Part shown: piece after piece, positions 34,333 through 42,673 of the stretch
Layout: each line of letters starts with the position of its first letter
Numbering within the stretch: position 1 is the stretch's first letter
Origin: Streptomyces sp. P9-A4
GTDB lineage: Bacteria > Actinomycetota > Actinomycetes > Streptomycetales > Streptomycetaceae
Length of the DNA stretch: 64,000 bases
Direction: 5' to 3'
NCBI RefSeq assembly: GCF_036634195.1
Contig: NZ_JAZIFY010000001.1
Location: forward strand, 5,776,501-5,840,500
The notes under the pieces: generated by a model
The model's database searches: none
What the model was told of the DNA's origin: nothing
What the model saw: the letters and a program-made list of their open reading frames with translations, nothing else
Translations under genes and position numbers: made by a program

Positions 34333-35413
34333 TCACGGAGCGTAGCGGCTCCAGTGCCCGAGGAAGGGCTTCAGGTCGTCGGCTCGCGGTTCGGGGATGT
34401 CGGGCAGTCGGGGTGGCGTGCTCAGCGGATCGAGGCGCTCGACGGCGGCTGCCGCCCAGTCGATCCATGCCTCGGATCGGTTCGGGTTCGCCCCGGCGGC
34501 ATGGTCTCGACCCGCGTGCGTACGGCGCTCACGTACTCCGCGAGTCGGGTGGCGTGGTGCCATGCGGCTTCCTGCGCCTCGAAGCGCCTGACGCGATACG
34601 CCTCGGCGTACTGGATACGGCTTCTTCCATGGCGGCTTCCCAGAGGATGCGCTTCTGGCGGGCCGCTTCGATCTCGCCGAGACGTCTGGGTTCGGCGGCT
34701 TCGCCCCGAAGCGTGACCTCCTGCGCGATCTCGGCGAGCTGGTCTTCGAGGGGATGGTTCGGGGTGTCGGCCCATTCGCTTGCCCGGTGCACCTGGCCGC
34801 CGCTGAGGACGAAGCGGAGCCGTTCGGGCGGGGTGCAGTCGAAACGGGGGATCCTGATCCAGGAGTTCTTTTTGGCTTCGTCGAGTTCCTTCTCGGTGGC
34901 GACGTGCTCAGTCCGGTCCTGTTCCTGGAGGACGAGGAACCCCAGGGTCTGGCCCTGCGCGGTGATGGTGAAGTGGGGAGACGCCCTGCGGCGGCGATGG
35001 GACGGGGGCGCGAAGCCGGTCTGCCCTGCCGCACTGGAGTGTCCTGCGTTCTCGGTGGCGATGATCAGCGCCTGGATAAGCCTGAGGGCGCGTCCTTGGA
35101 CGGACTTGGTGAGGCCCAGCGGCTGGGGTTCGTTCTGCATGGCTCGGACCACGCTGTGCGGCCACGCGAACCGCGAGGGCACAGGGACGGGTTCGAGGGC
35201 GGCCAGACGCCAGGCGGCGATGTCGACGAGCTCGATCTCGTAGCCGCCACGGCACCAGCCCCCGTACAGCTCCTTCGTCTCCGGGACCCTTCCGGACCTG
35301 CGCACCGCGGCGACGCGGGAGGGCCACTTCTCCAACTCCGGACCGCTGCCACTCTTAACGATCCGGCCGCCCGCCTCCGTGAGCTCTTGCCGCAGCTGCT
35401 TCGAGAACGTCAT
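34333..35413 (-). pseudogene. Frameshifted gene of unknown function
   Basis: Coding signal continues through three minus frames. The first, from the ATG at 35413 (MTFSKQLRQELTEAGGRIVK), runs to about 34620. The second carries YAEAYRVRRFEAQEAAWHHA to about 34480. The third carries SEAWIDWAAAAVERLDPLST to DDLKPFLGHWSRYAP and the stop at 34333. Together they would make one protein of about 355 residues, so two frameshifts have broken it (or are assembly errors). From memory it resembles a Streptomyces family sometimes mislabelled PE-PGRS; the function is unknown. VQGRALRLIQALI and HFTITAQGQTLGFLVLQEQD are the best-conserved-looking parts. Confidence 0.7.
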
Positions 35414-35482
35414 GCGAGGCTGTGGGGAAGGACGTGGCCTTTCGCGCGGAGGCCGGGGCTTCTTGTGCTCGGGGGCCTGGGG

Positions 35483-35737
35483 TTACGGAGCTGCGGCTTG
35501 GGCGTTTCGCGGGCGCGACCCACGGGGAGGGTATGTGCCGTGCGCCAGATAGTGTCGGCCGGCGCTCGTCAGGACGACGCTCCACTGCCCACCCTTCCGG
35601 GAGACCGTGACCAAGCCCCGGTTCTGCAGTGCCTGGCACGTGGTCTTGTAGGAGGTGGTCTCCCAAACACCAGCATGGCACCCGGTTCCCACCCACTCCA
35701 GTACCGCAAGCTGACGCTCATTGAGCTGCCGCTCCAA
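35483..35737 (-). CDS. Small winged-helix-like protein, possibly truncated
   Basis: An 84-residue protein from a TTG at 35737, preceded by GGAGGCGGG. ERQLNERQLAVLEWVGTGCH and TSYKTTCQALQNRGLVTVSR followed by GGQWSVVLTSAGRHYLAHGT look like a helix-turn-helix plus wing. From memory, similar openings occur in larger Streptomyces proteins beside the family at 34333-35413, so this may be the surviving N-terminus of a longer gene. The reading frame closes at 35483, 70 bp before the start of that pseudogene. Confidence 0.5.
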   Translation of the reverse strand: MERQLNERQLAVLEWVGTGCHAGVWETTSYKTTCQALQNRGLVTVSRKGGQWSVVLTSAGRHYLAHGTYPPRGSRPRNAQAAAP

Positions 35738-35912
35738 TGGCCCGCCTCCAACTCACCTTGGACGTTCGGCGCCTAGAAGCTGTCAGCTTCGGCCGTCGAT
35801 GGCGGGTACTTCCACATGTATTTGCTCGAACGAGACGGCTGGGATGCCTCTCCGCAGAGCCGCTCGTCTCGCTTCCCGCCTTCGCGGCCCGGCTGGTCGG
35901 CGCTGCCTCCTA

Positions 35913-36197
35913 CGCCATCTGCACGAGCGTGGGGCAGCACTGCTCTACCACGGAGACTTCGACTGGGGCGGGCTCCGCATCGCATCCGCACTGCTGCGCC
36001 GCGTTCCCTGGCGGCCCTGGCGCTACGCGGCAGCCCACTACCGCGCTGCGGCGCTCGCGAGGCCTGACGGCCCGCCACTCGCAGGGCAGCCGGCCGAGGC
36101 TCTCTGGGACCCGGATCTACAGCAGGCTCTCTTGGAACTCGCTGTCCGAGTCGAGGAAGAGACGGTTCTCGACGTGCTGCTGTCCGACCTTGCGTGA
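35913..36197 (+). pseudogene. C-terminal fragment of a TIGR02679/JetD-like (DUF2399) protein
   Basis: The last 94 residues before the stop at 36197 read RHLHERGAALLYHGDFDWGG, LRIASALLRRVPWRPWRYAA and ALWDPDLQQALLELAVRVEE. HGDFDWGGLRIA is the acidic TOPRIM-like motif of DUF2399, found in TIGR02679 proteins and in JetD of Wadjet plasmid-defence systems. Full proteins have about 400 residues; upstream of 35913 the homology stops and no start or partner genes (JetA-C type) are present. It is therefore a relic. Confidence 0.65.
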
Positions 36198-36296
36198 CGA
36201 CGGTACCGACCTGCGGCCACGACCGATCCCTGCTCGGTTGTCAGTGCAGTTTGATAAGCCTGTCGGCAGTGGTGATCGACGTTCAGGGGGATGGGG

Positions 36297-37445
36297 ATGG
36301 AAGTGGCCGAACAACCGGTGTTTCTGCTGGGCGAGGGACTGAACGCTTTGGAGCCTGCCCCTTTCGATACCGAGGCCGAGTTCCAGGCGCTGCTCGCACG
36401 CCATCCGCGGATCCTGGACTTCGGTTCGCTCGCTGACGGCCGACCCCTTCGGCTCGTTCTCGTGGCGCGCGAGATGAGAGTCCCCACCAGTAACGAGAGC
36501 GGCTCTGCGTACTGGCTGGACCACCTGTTCGTGGACGCGGACGGTGTGCCGACCCTGGTGGAGGTCAAGCGGGCGGCCGACACCCGCATACGACGGGAAG
36601 TCGTGGGCCAGATGCTCGACTACGCCGCCAACGGGGCGCGTTACTGGCCTGCCGCGCTGCTCCGGCGGACCTTCGAGGAAACCTGTGCGGTGGACGGGCG
36701 GCCTCTCGAGGACGCCTACCAGGAGCTGTTGGGCGGCCAGTCGCCCGAGGAGTTCTGGGCGACGGTCGAGGAGCGGCTCGCGGCCGGACGGATGCGGCTG
36801 CTCTTCGTGGCGGACCGGATACCTCTGGAACTGAGGGCCATCGTCGAGTTTCTGAACCGTCAGCTGCGCCAGACGGATGTCTATGCCGTCGAGCTGACCC
36901 AGTACCGGGGCAGCGGTGATCACCGTGTGCTCGTCCCGAGGGTCCACGGCGAGGTGGCCACAGCCAACAAGACACAATCGAGGTCCGGCCAGGCGGGCCG
37001 GAAGTGGACGCTGGCCGACATGGACGTGGCACTGGAGAGCCGTAGCCCGGAGAAACGGCAGGTCGCCTTCGCGCTACTTGAGCACGCGGAGTCGGCAGGG
37101 CGTCTCGTCGGCAATAGAGCGGGGTACCCCAGTTTCTCCGTCTACTTTCCGGCCTCGGGCAGGGAGGTCCCCGTCTGGACGCTGTCACTGCGCGAGGATC
37201 CGGACAAGGACGATCTCGCCTTCAGCTTCGGGTCGATCACCCACCACCTGGGAAGCGACGCGACTTCGGCCTTCGCGGACGCCCTGCCCGCCGTGGACGG
37301 ACTTGAGCAGAAGCTCGCGGCGCAACGGGCGAAGGGCTTCAAGGGCTGGCCGTCGGTTTCGATTGCGGCACTGTCCACTCAGCCGGAGGCGCTGGGCCAG
37401 GTGCTGGCGGCCATCGAGCAGCTGATGAGCGATGACAGCACCTGA
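36297..37445 (+). CDS. PD-(D/E)XK nuclease-fold protein
   Basis: A 382-residue protein. The N-terminal 120 residues carry a restriction-endonuclease fold: FDTEAEFQALLARHPRIL, YWLDHLFVDADG (Asp about 75), TLVEVKRAADTRIR (Glu 89 and Lys 91) and EVVGQMLDYAANG (Gln 105). This D...ExK...Q pattern is seen in NucS/Mrr/DUF91-type nucleases. The rest (KWTLADMDVALESRSPEKRQ onwards) is an unassigned domain. The ATG at 36297 has AGGGGG 6 bp upstream; the ATG at 36291 abuts it. It lies in the island beside two nuclease-helicase fusions, so a defence role is plausible but unproven. Confidence 0.75.
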   Translation: MEVAEQPVFLLGEGLNALEPAPFDTEAEFQALLARHPRILDFGSLADGRPLRLVLVAREMRVPTSNESGSAYWLDHLFVDADGVPTLVEVKRAADTRIRREVVGQMLDYAANGARYWPAALLRRTFEETCAVDGRPLEDAYQELLGGQSPEEFWATVEERLAAGRMRLLFVADRIPLELRAIVEFLNRQLRQTDVYAVELTQYRGSGDHRVLVPRVHGEVATANKTQSRSGQAGRKWTLADMDVALESRSPEKRQVAFALLEHAESAGRLVGNRAGYPSFSVYFPASGREVPVWTLSLREDPDKDDLAFSFGSITHHLGSDATSAFADALPAVDGLEQKLAAQRAKGFKGWPSVSIAALSTQPEALGQVLAAIEQLMSDDST

Positions 37446-37502
37446 TCGCAGCGATCTGCGCATGACCATGCACACCGTCACTGGATCCGGCTGCGTGAGG
37501 AT

Positions 37503-37718
37503 GTGACGCCGACGTCCTGGAAGAGTCACACCGCCGGTGCGGCCGACCGGCTTTGTCTTCCCGCAGTCGATGAGCGGGCCGTACGCGGTCTGAAGTTCGC
37601 AGAGGCGCTGCCGCCGAGACTGGCGGAAGCGACGCTTTCCGCGCGTCTGGCCGGCTTGGGGTCTGCGGTTGCCGTGTTGTCCGAACCTGTGCGATTCGTC
37701 TCGATCGCTGGGTACTGA
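37503..37718 (+). pseudogene. Helicase-like C-terminal remnant
   Basis: A 71-codon frame with DERAVRGLKFAEALPPRLAE and ATLSARLAGLGSAVAVLSEP, which resembles the end of large DEAD/DEAH-box helicases in actinobacterial islands (from memory). Nothing upstream encodes the rest. The surrounding 37446-37953 stretch otherwise contains only the leader of the next gene. Confidence 0.4.
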
Positions 37719-37857
37719 GAGCGCCTGGGACGGGACGTCAATTTCCGTGTTGCCGGGCCTCAAGGGGTACCCAGTGACCCGCACCGCGTGATTCAGCCAC
37801 GATCGCCACAGTTCCGGACGACAGCCATGGTGATGTCTTCGGCAGGCCAGGCCTTAC

Positions 37858-37944
37858 CTAAGATCACCACAACCGAATTGCGGCCCGACGGGCTTCCTGG
37901 CCAGGACATGCCCCCACCCGCACGAGTCACTCGTGCCCTGGGGG
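37858..37944 (+). promoter_or_regulatory. Shared leader module A: promoter motif, palindrome and SD-masking hairpin
   Basis: In order: CTAAGATCACC (37858-37868, with -10-like TAAGAT), GCGGCCCGACGGGCTTCC (37880-37897, containing palindrome GCCCGACGGGC), and a hairpin 37911-37944. In the hairpin CCCCCA pairs with TGGGGG, and GCACGAG with CTCGTGC around TCA. The 18-bp block and a 24-bp block (37903-37926) are identical to the leader of the second nuclease-helicase gene at 42509-42412. TGGGGG would be the ribosome site for GTG 37954. Confidence 0.7.
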
Positions 37945-37953
37945 AACCACCTC

Positions 37954-40089
37954 GTGTCCATGCTCCTTCTGAGACTGTCGGCTCAGGATCTGCTCACTCT
38001 CGACTCGCGCGACCGGATGGTGCCGCATCTTGCCGCCCGGTGGCGGTATTTCCGGGGAGCGGACGCCTCGGAGTCGGAGCGTTCCGCCTGGGCGGAGAGC
38101 CTCGTGAGCCTCGCGAGCGACCTGGTCGCGGCGGGACGGGGGAACGTGGAGATGATCGTCGAGTGTGCGGCCACCCTCGACGAGGCGGTCTGCCCCGGCG
38201 ATCCCCGCCTTATCGACGTCGTTCTGGTGGGGCGCCATCCAGAGCGCCACGTGCCCTCCGTACAGCTGGTCGAGTTGAAACGTTGGTCGACGGTGAGCCG
38301 GGTAGAACGGGCGACCGCGGACCTGTTGCATGTGCCGGGAATCAAAGAGAAGAAGAAGCATCCGGCGCTGCAACTGGGCGCGAACTATGAGGCGTTCACG
38401 AGCCCTCGAGGTCCATTTCAGGGCGCCGACTTCGAATGCGGCGGTTTCGCCTACCTGCACAACGCCACCGACGAATCCGTAAGAACCCTGATCGACGTGG
38501 ACGCGCCGACAGGGGCCTATGCCCGCGTCTACACGAGTGACCGACGCGAGCAGTTGTTGTCCGACCTCAGGATGAACTTCGCCGAGGACGGCGCGGCCTC
38601 CACGGCGGAGAGGATGCTGCAGAGCATGGGCCTGCGTAATACTCCGCTGCTCGATGCCATGATCTGGTCCCGCGGAGCCGACACTGTCTTCACTCTGCGA
38701 GGACGACAGAAGGAGGTCGCGGATCAAGTCTTCGAGACTGCTTCGAGGGTCCTACCGGATCCTCGGCGTCCCGCTTTGGTACCTGACGAGCGGCGTGTGG
38801 TCTTCCTCGTGACGGGTGGGGCGGGAACCGGGAAGAGCGCGATCGGCCTGCAGATCAAGGCAGAGCTGGAGGCTCAGGGCCGTACGGTCAAATACGCCAG
38901 CGGCAGCCGGGCTTTCAACGGGGCCCTTCAAGAACACGTCGGCTACGGGGATCGGCAGTTCAGGGAGACGTTCACCTACTTCAGCAGCTTCGTCACTCCA
39001 CCCGACCCGCTCCTGGACGTAATGATCTGCGACGAGGCACACCGGCTCCGGGATCGGTCGACCAGCCGATTCTGGAAACCCGAAGAGCAGGGCACGGGTC
39101 CGCAGGTCGATGAGCTCCTGGCTGCGTCCCGCTTGACGGTGTTCTTTCTGGACGAGGGACAGTCCGTGAGACCGAACGAGGTCGGAACCGTCGGTCTGAT
39201 CAAGGACGCAGCCGAACGGCACAACGCTCTCGTCATTCCTTACAAGTTGAGGGAACAGTTCCGATGCGGGGGCAGCGACGCCTACGTCCGTTGGGTGAAG
39301 GCGTTGCTCGGCGTTACGGGTGAGGAGCCCGGCAAGTGGCGCCCCGACGGACTGATGCACATCGAGGTGGCGGACACCCCGGAAGAACTTGAGCAGATCA
39401 TTCGGGCAGAAGCACTGGCCGGTGCGTCCGGGCGCATGGTCGCCGGCTACTGCTGGCCGTGGACGAAGCCGCTCGGCAAGGAGCGACGACTGGAGGCTGA
39501 CGTCCGTATCGGTGAGTGGCACCGGCCGTGGAACGCGGACAGCGAAAGCTTCTGCGAGGACGAGGCGCCGCCGTCGAGAATCTGGTCCGTGCACGAGAAC
39601 GGCCTGGGCCAGATCGGCTGTGTCTACACCGCGCAGGGACTCGAATGGGACTGGTGCGGGGTGATCATGGGTGACGACATGGTGCGCCGCGGTGACCGGT
39701 GGGTCTTCCGGCGGGGCAAGGAACTCAAGACAGCGGAGCCGGGCATCAAGCGGGTCGCAGAACCCGGTTCGTTCGATCCCAAGGTGAAGGCCGGCAGTGT
39801 CGATGACGACGGGTTCGCGCGTCTCGTCCGGCACGCATACCACGTGTTGATGACCCGGGCCAGTCGTGCCACGGTGCTCTATTCCACGGACCAGGAGACC
39901 CGGGACTATCTCAAGAATCTCGTCGGTAAAGTCGAGATTCACGGGCTGCGTCCCACTTGGGAGAACCTGCCGGTGGAGGCGCGTACACCGCATCTGCCCA
40001 GGCCTGGCCGAGGGCGGGGGCGGGGCAAGAGCAAAGGGAAACGTCAGAAGAGTGGGGGGTCGCAGGCCTCTGAGATGAGGCTGTTCTGA
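37954..40089 (+). CDS. Nuclease-helicase fusion A (PD-(D/E)XK + DUF2075 helicase)
   Basis: About 711 residues. The N-terminal nuclease domain has IDVVLVGRHP (Asp 88) and VQLVELKRWS (Glu 107, Lys 109). The superfamily-1-like helicase has Walker A VTGGAGTGKSAIG (288-295) and DVMICDEAHRLRD (Walker B). Further motifs are IPYKLREQFRCGGSDAY, CVYTAQGLEWDWCGVIMG and YHVLMTRASRATVL. This is the DUF2075 family, here fused to a nuclease; the Arg/Gly/Lys tail may bind nucleic acid. The start is uncertain: GTG 37933 lies within the leader hairpin, and GTG 37954 or ATG 37960 are favoured because the hairpin's GGGGG then serves as ribosome site. It converges on paralogue B. Anti-phage or anti-plasmid function is inferred. 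Confidence 0.85.
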   Translation: MSMLLLRLSAQDLLTLDSRDRMVPHLAARWRYFRGADASESERSAWAESLVSLASDLVAAGRGNVEMIVECAATLDEAVCPGDPRLIDVVLVGRHPERHVPSVQLVELKRWSTVSRVERATADLLHVPGIKEKKKHPALQLGANYEAFTSPRGPFQGADFECGGFAYLHNATDESVRTLIDVDAPTGAYARVYTSDRREQLLSDLRMNFAEDGAASTAERMLQSMGLRNTPLLDAMIWSRGADTVFTLRGRQKEVADQVFETASRVLPDPRRPALVPDERRVVFLVTGGAGTGKSAIGLQIKAELEAQGRTVKYASGSRAFNGALQEHVGYGDRQFRETFTYFSSFVTPPDPLLDVMICDEAHRLRDRSTSRFWKPEEQGTGPQVDELLAASRLTVFFLDEGQSVRPNEVGTVGLIKDAAERHNALVIPYKLREQFRCGGSDAYVRWVKALLGVTGEEPGKWRPDGLMHIEVADTPEELEQIIRAEALAGASGRMVAGYCWPWTKPLGKERRLEADVRIGEWHRPWNADSESFCEDEAPPSRIWSVHENGLGQIGCVYTAQGLEWDWCGVIMGDDMVRRGDRWVFRRGKELKTAEPGIKRVAEPGSFDPKVKAGSVDDDGFARLVRHAYHVLMTRASRATVLYSTDQETRDYLKNLVGKVEIHGLRPTWENLPVEARTPHLPRPGRGRGRGKSKGKRQKSGGSQASEMRLF

Positions 40090-40145
40090 CAAGAGCTGTC
40101 GCATGAGTGAGGTGGCGGACTCACCGGGCCCGCCACCGGCCTGCA

Positions 40146-40274
40146 CTAGAAGAGCAGACCTGCAATCGCCACCAGGGTCGTCACCACAAGATTGGAGACG
40201 ACTGCGGCGGCAATCTCGATCAGGATCTCGCGGATCCGTTCACGACGCGCAGGCTTGCACTCGACTGAGGTCAT
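40146..40274 (-). CDS. Small single-pass membrane protein, 42 aa
   Basis: ATG at 40274 with GGAG 6 bp upstream, stop TAG at 40148-40146. The protein starts MTSVECKPARRERIREILIE, then AAAVVSNLVVTTLVAIAGLL and a final Phe. It is a basic amphipathic segment followed by one membrane helix ending at the C-terminus, so it would insert with the basic end inside. From memory it resembles the short Streptomyces DUF6408 family, whose function is unknown. It lies between the converging nuclease-helicases, downstream of B and on the same strand. A toxin-like or sensor role is speculative. 40275-40532 holds no other gene. Confidence 0.65.
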   Translation of the reverse strand: MTSVECKPARRERIREILIEIAAAVVSNLVVTTLVAIAGLLF

Positions 40275-40532
40275 GGCCACTCCAAAGCAGTGAGATCGGA
40301 ATGGCAGGGGGACGCCCTACCGGGCATCCACGCTCGCGTCGCATGTCACCACACGACGGGCACAACCATTCCTCACCCGCAGCTCATTGGGGTGGGCTCT
40401 GGAACCGCAGCCTCGTACCCTCCGGGAAGGTGCGCAGCGCGATCATGCTATCTCGTGAGTCGATGTGGGGGTGTGGATTCGGCAGTCGCAGTCGCATGCG
40501 CGGACTAGGCACGACCCGGGTGCTTGCGACGG

Positions 40533-42404
40533 TCAGAGCGTCGGGGGGATCAGTGAGCGGAGCTTTTCACGGGTTTCCGGGTCCGTCGAGTAAATGATCG
40601 TGCCGATCATGCCCCGGGTCAGCAACACTTTGTACGTGTTGCGGACGAGACGGTCGACGTCCTCGTCTGCGGTGGCCTTGGTGAAGGACGGGTCCTTGGA
40701 GGTGCTTCGGTCCACCACCCATCGGTCCGTACGCCAGACGAGGTCCGGACCCATGATCACGCCGGACCAGTCGTACTCGAAGCCCTGCGCGGTGTAGACG
40801 CACCCGACCTGTCCGAACCCTGCCGGGTCGGTGGCCCAGAGGGGTGCTGGCGGGGCGCCGAGCAGGGCGCGGTCGCCAAAGAGGTTCCACGGCCTGGCCC
40901 AGTTGCCAATGACCACGTCGGTGGGCAGGGTGTGCATGCTGGAAGTGATCTTTGTCGTCCACTTCCAGCAGTAGCCCGCGGACATGCGCGCACCGTAGTC
41001 CCGGGCCCGTCGGGCAGCCAGGAAGTCCTCCAGCTCCTGGGGGGTGTCCGCGGTCAGGAGCTGTACCTTGTCGTCCGACTCCCACACGGTGGGCGCGTTT
41101 CCTTCGAGCCCCAGCAGGTCGACCACCCAGCGCAGGTAGGCGTCGCTGCCACCGCACCGGAACTGGCTGTCGAGTTTCACCACCGTGCAGTCCAGCCCCT
41201 GTTCGGCCGCGGCTTCCTGGATCTGTTCCACGGTTCCCATCTCGCCCGGACGCACCACTTGGTGCTGGTCCAGCAGGAACACCGGAACCCGCGCGGCGTC
41301 CATCAGCTCCGCCACCTGCGGTCGGCCGGTCCGCAGAGTCGCCTTTGTGTAGCGGTTGGCGGAGGTCTTGCGCAGCCGGTGCGCCTCGTCGCAGACCAGC
41401 ACGTCGAGGTCGTTCGGCTCAGCCTCCATGAAGCTGTTGAAGTAGCGGAAGAGTCGTTGGACCTCAGGCTTGCGGGCACCGGCGACCTTGCGCATCGTCT
41501 TCGTGAAGGACTGCGAACCGGTGGCGTGCAGGGCCGGTACCCCGCGCCGGTAGAGGTCGCCCAACAGGGAGAGGGCGATCACGCTCTTGCCGGAGCCTGG
41601 CCCGCCGGCCACGACGACGACCTGCTTGCGGTTGGACCGCCGGGCCTGTCGGACTGCTGACATGACCGTTTCGTAGGCGAGCCGCTGTTCGTCCAGCAAC
41701 ACGAACTGCTCCCGGTTGCGCACCTCTTCGGCGGCAACGGCCATCAGCTGCCTCGACGGCCGCACCTTGCCCTGCAGCAGGGCGTCGGCGGCCTCGGCAC
41801 CCGGCTTCGCCGCCAGCCTGGAGCGGAGGTAGCCGAGGAAGGCACCACGCTGGTCGCCGGTGAACATCCGGCCCCGATCGTCCTCGGTGACGGCGCGGAG
41901 CCCCGCCACCCCGAAGTCCGTCGCGTTGTGCAGGTAGGCGACCCCCGCGACCGAGTCGGGGGTCCGCTCCAACGCTCCGTTGAACGAGATGAGGTAGTCG
42001 CAGTAGCCGCGCACCTGCTCGATCGGGTTGAGGACCGGATCCGGGTAGGCGTCGATGCGGCACAGCAGCGGATCGTCCTCCTCCGGGTAGGCCTCGCTCC
42101 ACTGCTTCAGCTCGACCACCACGTACGAGGGCTCTCCGGTACTCGGATGAACACCGGCAAGTATCACGTCCGCGCGCTTGCTGGTCAGGGGCAGCGCGTA
42201 CTCCAACATCATCTCGACTTCACCGAGCCCGGCTTCGACGAGTGCGTTGGTGAGCGCCGGGATGCTTCGCTCCCAGGAGCGCACCTCCGACGGCTGGGGC
42301 CGATGGCGGTGTTTGTGCAGGAAGTTCTCGGTCAGGAGCTCGGCCAGCCGTCCTTCAAGGTGGGTGCGGTTGGCCAGCGACGCCGCGGACTCACGGAACA
42401 GCAA
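40533..42404 (-). CDS. Nuclease-helicase fusion B (PD-(D/E)XK + DUF2075 helicase)
   Basis: About 623 residues and a paralogue of A. Nuclease: RADVILAGVHP (Asp 79), YVVVELKQWS (Glu 98, Lys 100) and the downstream PIEQVRGYCDYL motif. Helicase: VVVAGGPGSGKSVIALSLLG (Walker A, 267-274), LDVLVCDEAHRLR, LDSQFRCGGSDAYLRWVVDL, CVYTAQGFEYDWSGVIMG and YKVLLTRGMIGTIIYS. It lacks the basic tail of A. The two proteins have diverged strongly while their leaders stayed nearly identical. The start is set at TTG 42404, 7 bp after the GGGGG of the leader hairpin and aligned with the A start; GTG 42425, inside the hairpin, is the alternative. Confidence 0.85.
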   Translation of the reverse strand: MLFRESAASLANRTHLEGRLAELLTENFLHKHRHRPQPSEVRSWERSIPALTNALVEAGLGEVEMMLEYALPLTSKRADVILAGVHPSTGEPSYVVVELKQWSEAYPEEDDPLLCRIDAYPDPVLNPIEQVRGYCDYLISFNGALERTPDSVAGVAYLHNATDFGVAGLRAVTEDDRGRMFTGDQRGAFLGYLRSRLAAKPGAEAADALLQGKVRPSRQLMAVAAEEVRNREQFVLLDEQRLAYETVMSAVRQARRSNRKQVVVVAGGPGSGKSVIALSLLGDLYRRGVPALHATGSQSFTKTMRKVAGARKPEVQRLFRYFNSFMEAEPNDLDVLVCDEAHRLRKTSANRYTKATLRTGRPQVAELMDAARVPVFLLDQHQVVRPGEMGTVEQIQEAAAEQGLDCTVVKLDSQFRCGGSDAYLRWVVDLLGLEGNAPTVWESDDKVQLLTADTPQELEDFLAARRARDYGARMSAGYCWKWTTKITSSMHTLPTDVVIGNWARPWNLFGDRALLGAPPAPLWATDPAGFGQVGCVYTAQGFEYDWSGVIMGPDLVWRTDRWVVDRSTSKDPSFTKATADEDVDRLVRNTYKVLLTRGMIGTIIYSTDPETREKLRSLIPPTL

Positions 42405-42411
42405 GGAAGTG

Positions 42412-42509
42412 CCCCCAGGCAGCACGAATTAGCTCGTGCGGGTGGGGGCATGTCCTTCGGTTCCACGGAAGTGGAGCGGAAGCCCGTCGGGCCGCTGAGA
42501 TGGTCTTAG
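42412..42509 (-). promoter_or_regulatory. Shared leader module B: promoter motif, palindrome and SD-masking hairpin
   Basis: Minus-strand order: CTAAGACCATC (42509-42499), GCGGCCCGACGGGCTTCC (42495-42478), the 24-bp block identical to module A (42456-42433), and a hairpin 42448-42412. There CCCCCA pairs with TGGGGG, and GCACGA with TCGTGC. The loop sequence and the spacing between blocks (21 nt versus 5 nt in A) differ, but both stems are kept. Between CGTGC and CCTGGGGG this copy has 2 extra bases, which changes the reading frame relative to A. Confidence 0.7.
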
Positions 42510-42673
42510 CCATCCTAGAACAGGCTGTGAATCAGGCGCCTGAGTTGGTCGACAACCTCGTATGTGGGGGAGCTGGTGACGCTCCTCTGACGCACACAGC
42601 TCCTTGCGTCGACGAAACGGAGACTCTGACCTGTGGCTCTGCCCCGCCGCTTGTTTCGCAATGTTTTCTCAGG

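Noticed and set aside
37933..37953. GTG 37933 as start of nuclease-helicase A
   Set aside because: It lies inside the hairpin arm without a ribosome site, and the matching segment in paralogue B is in another frame; kept only as an alternative.
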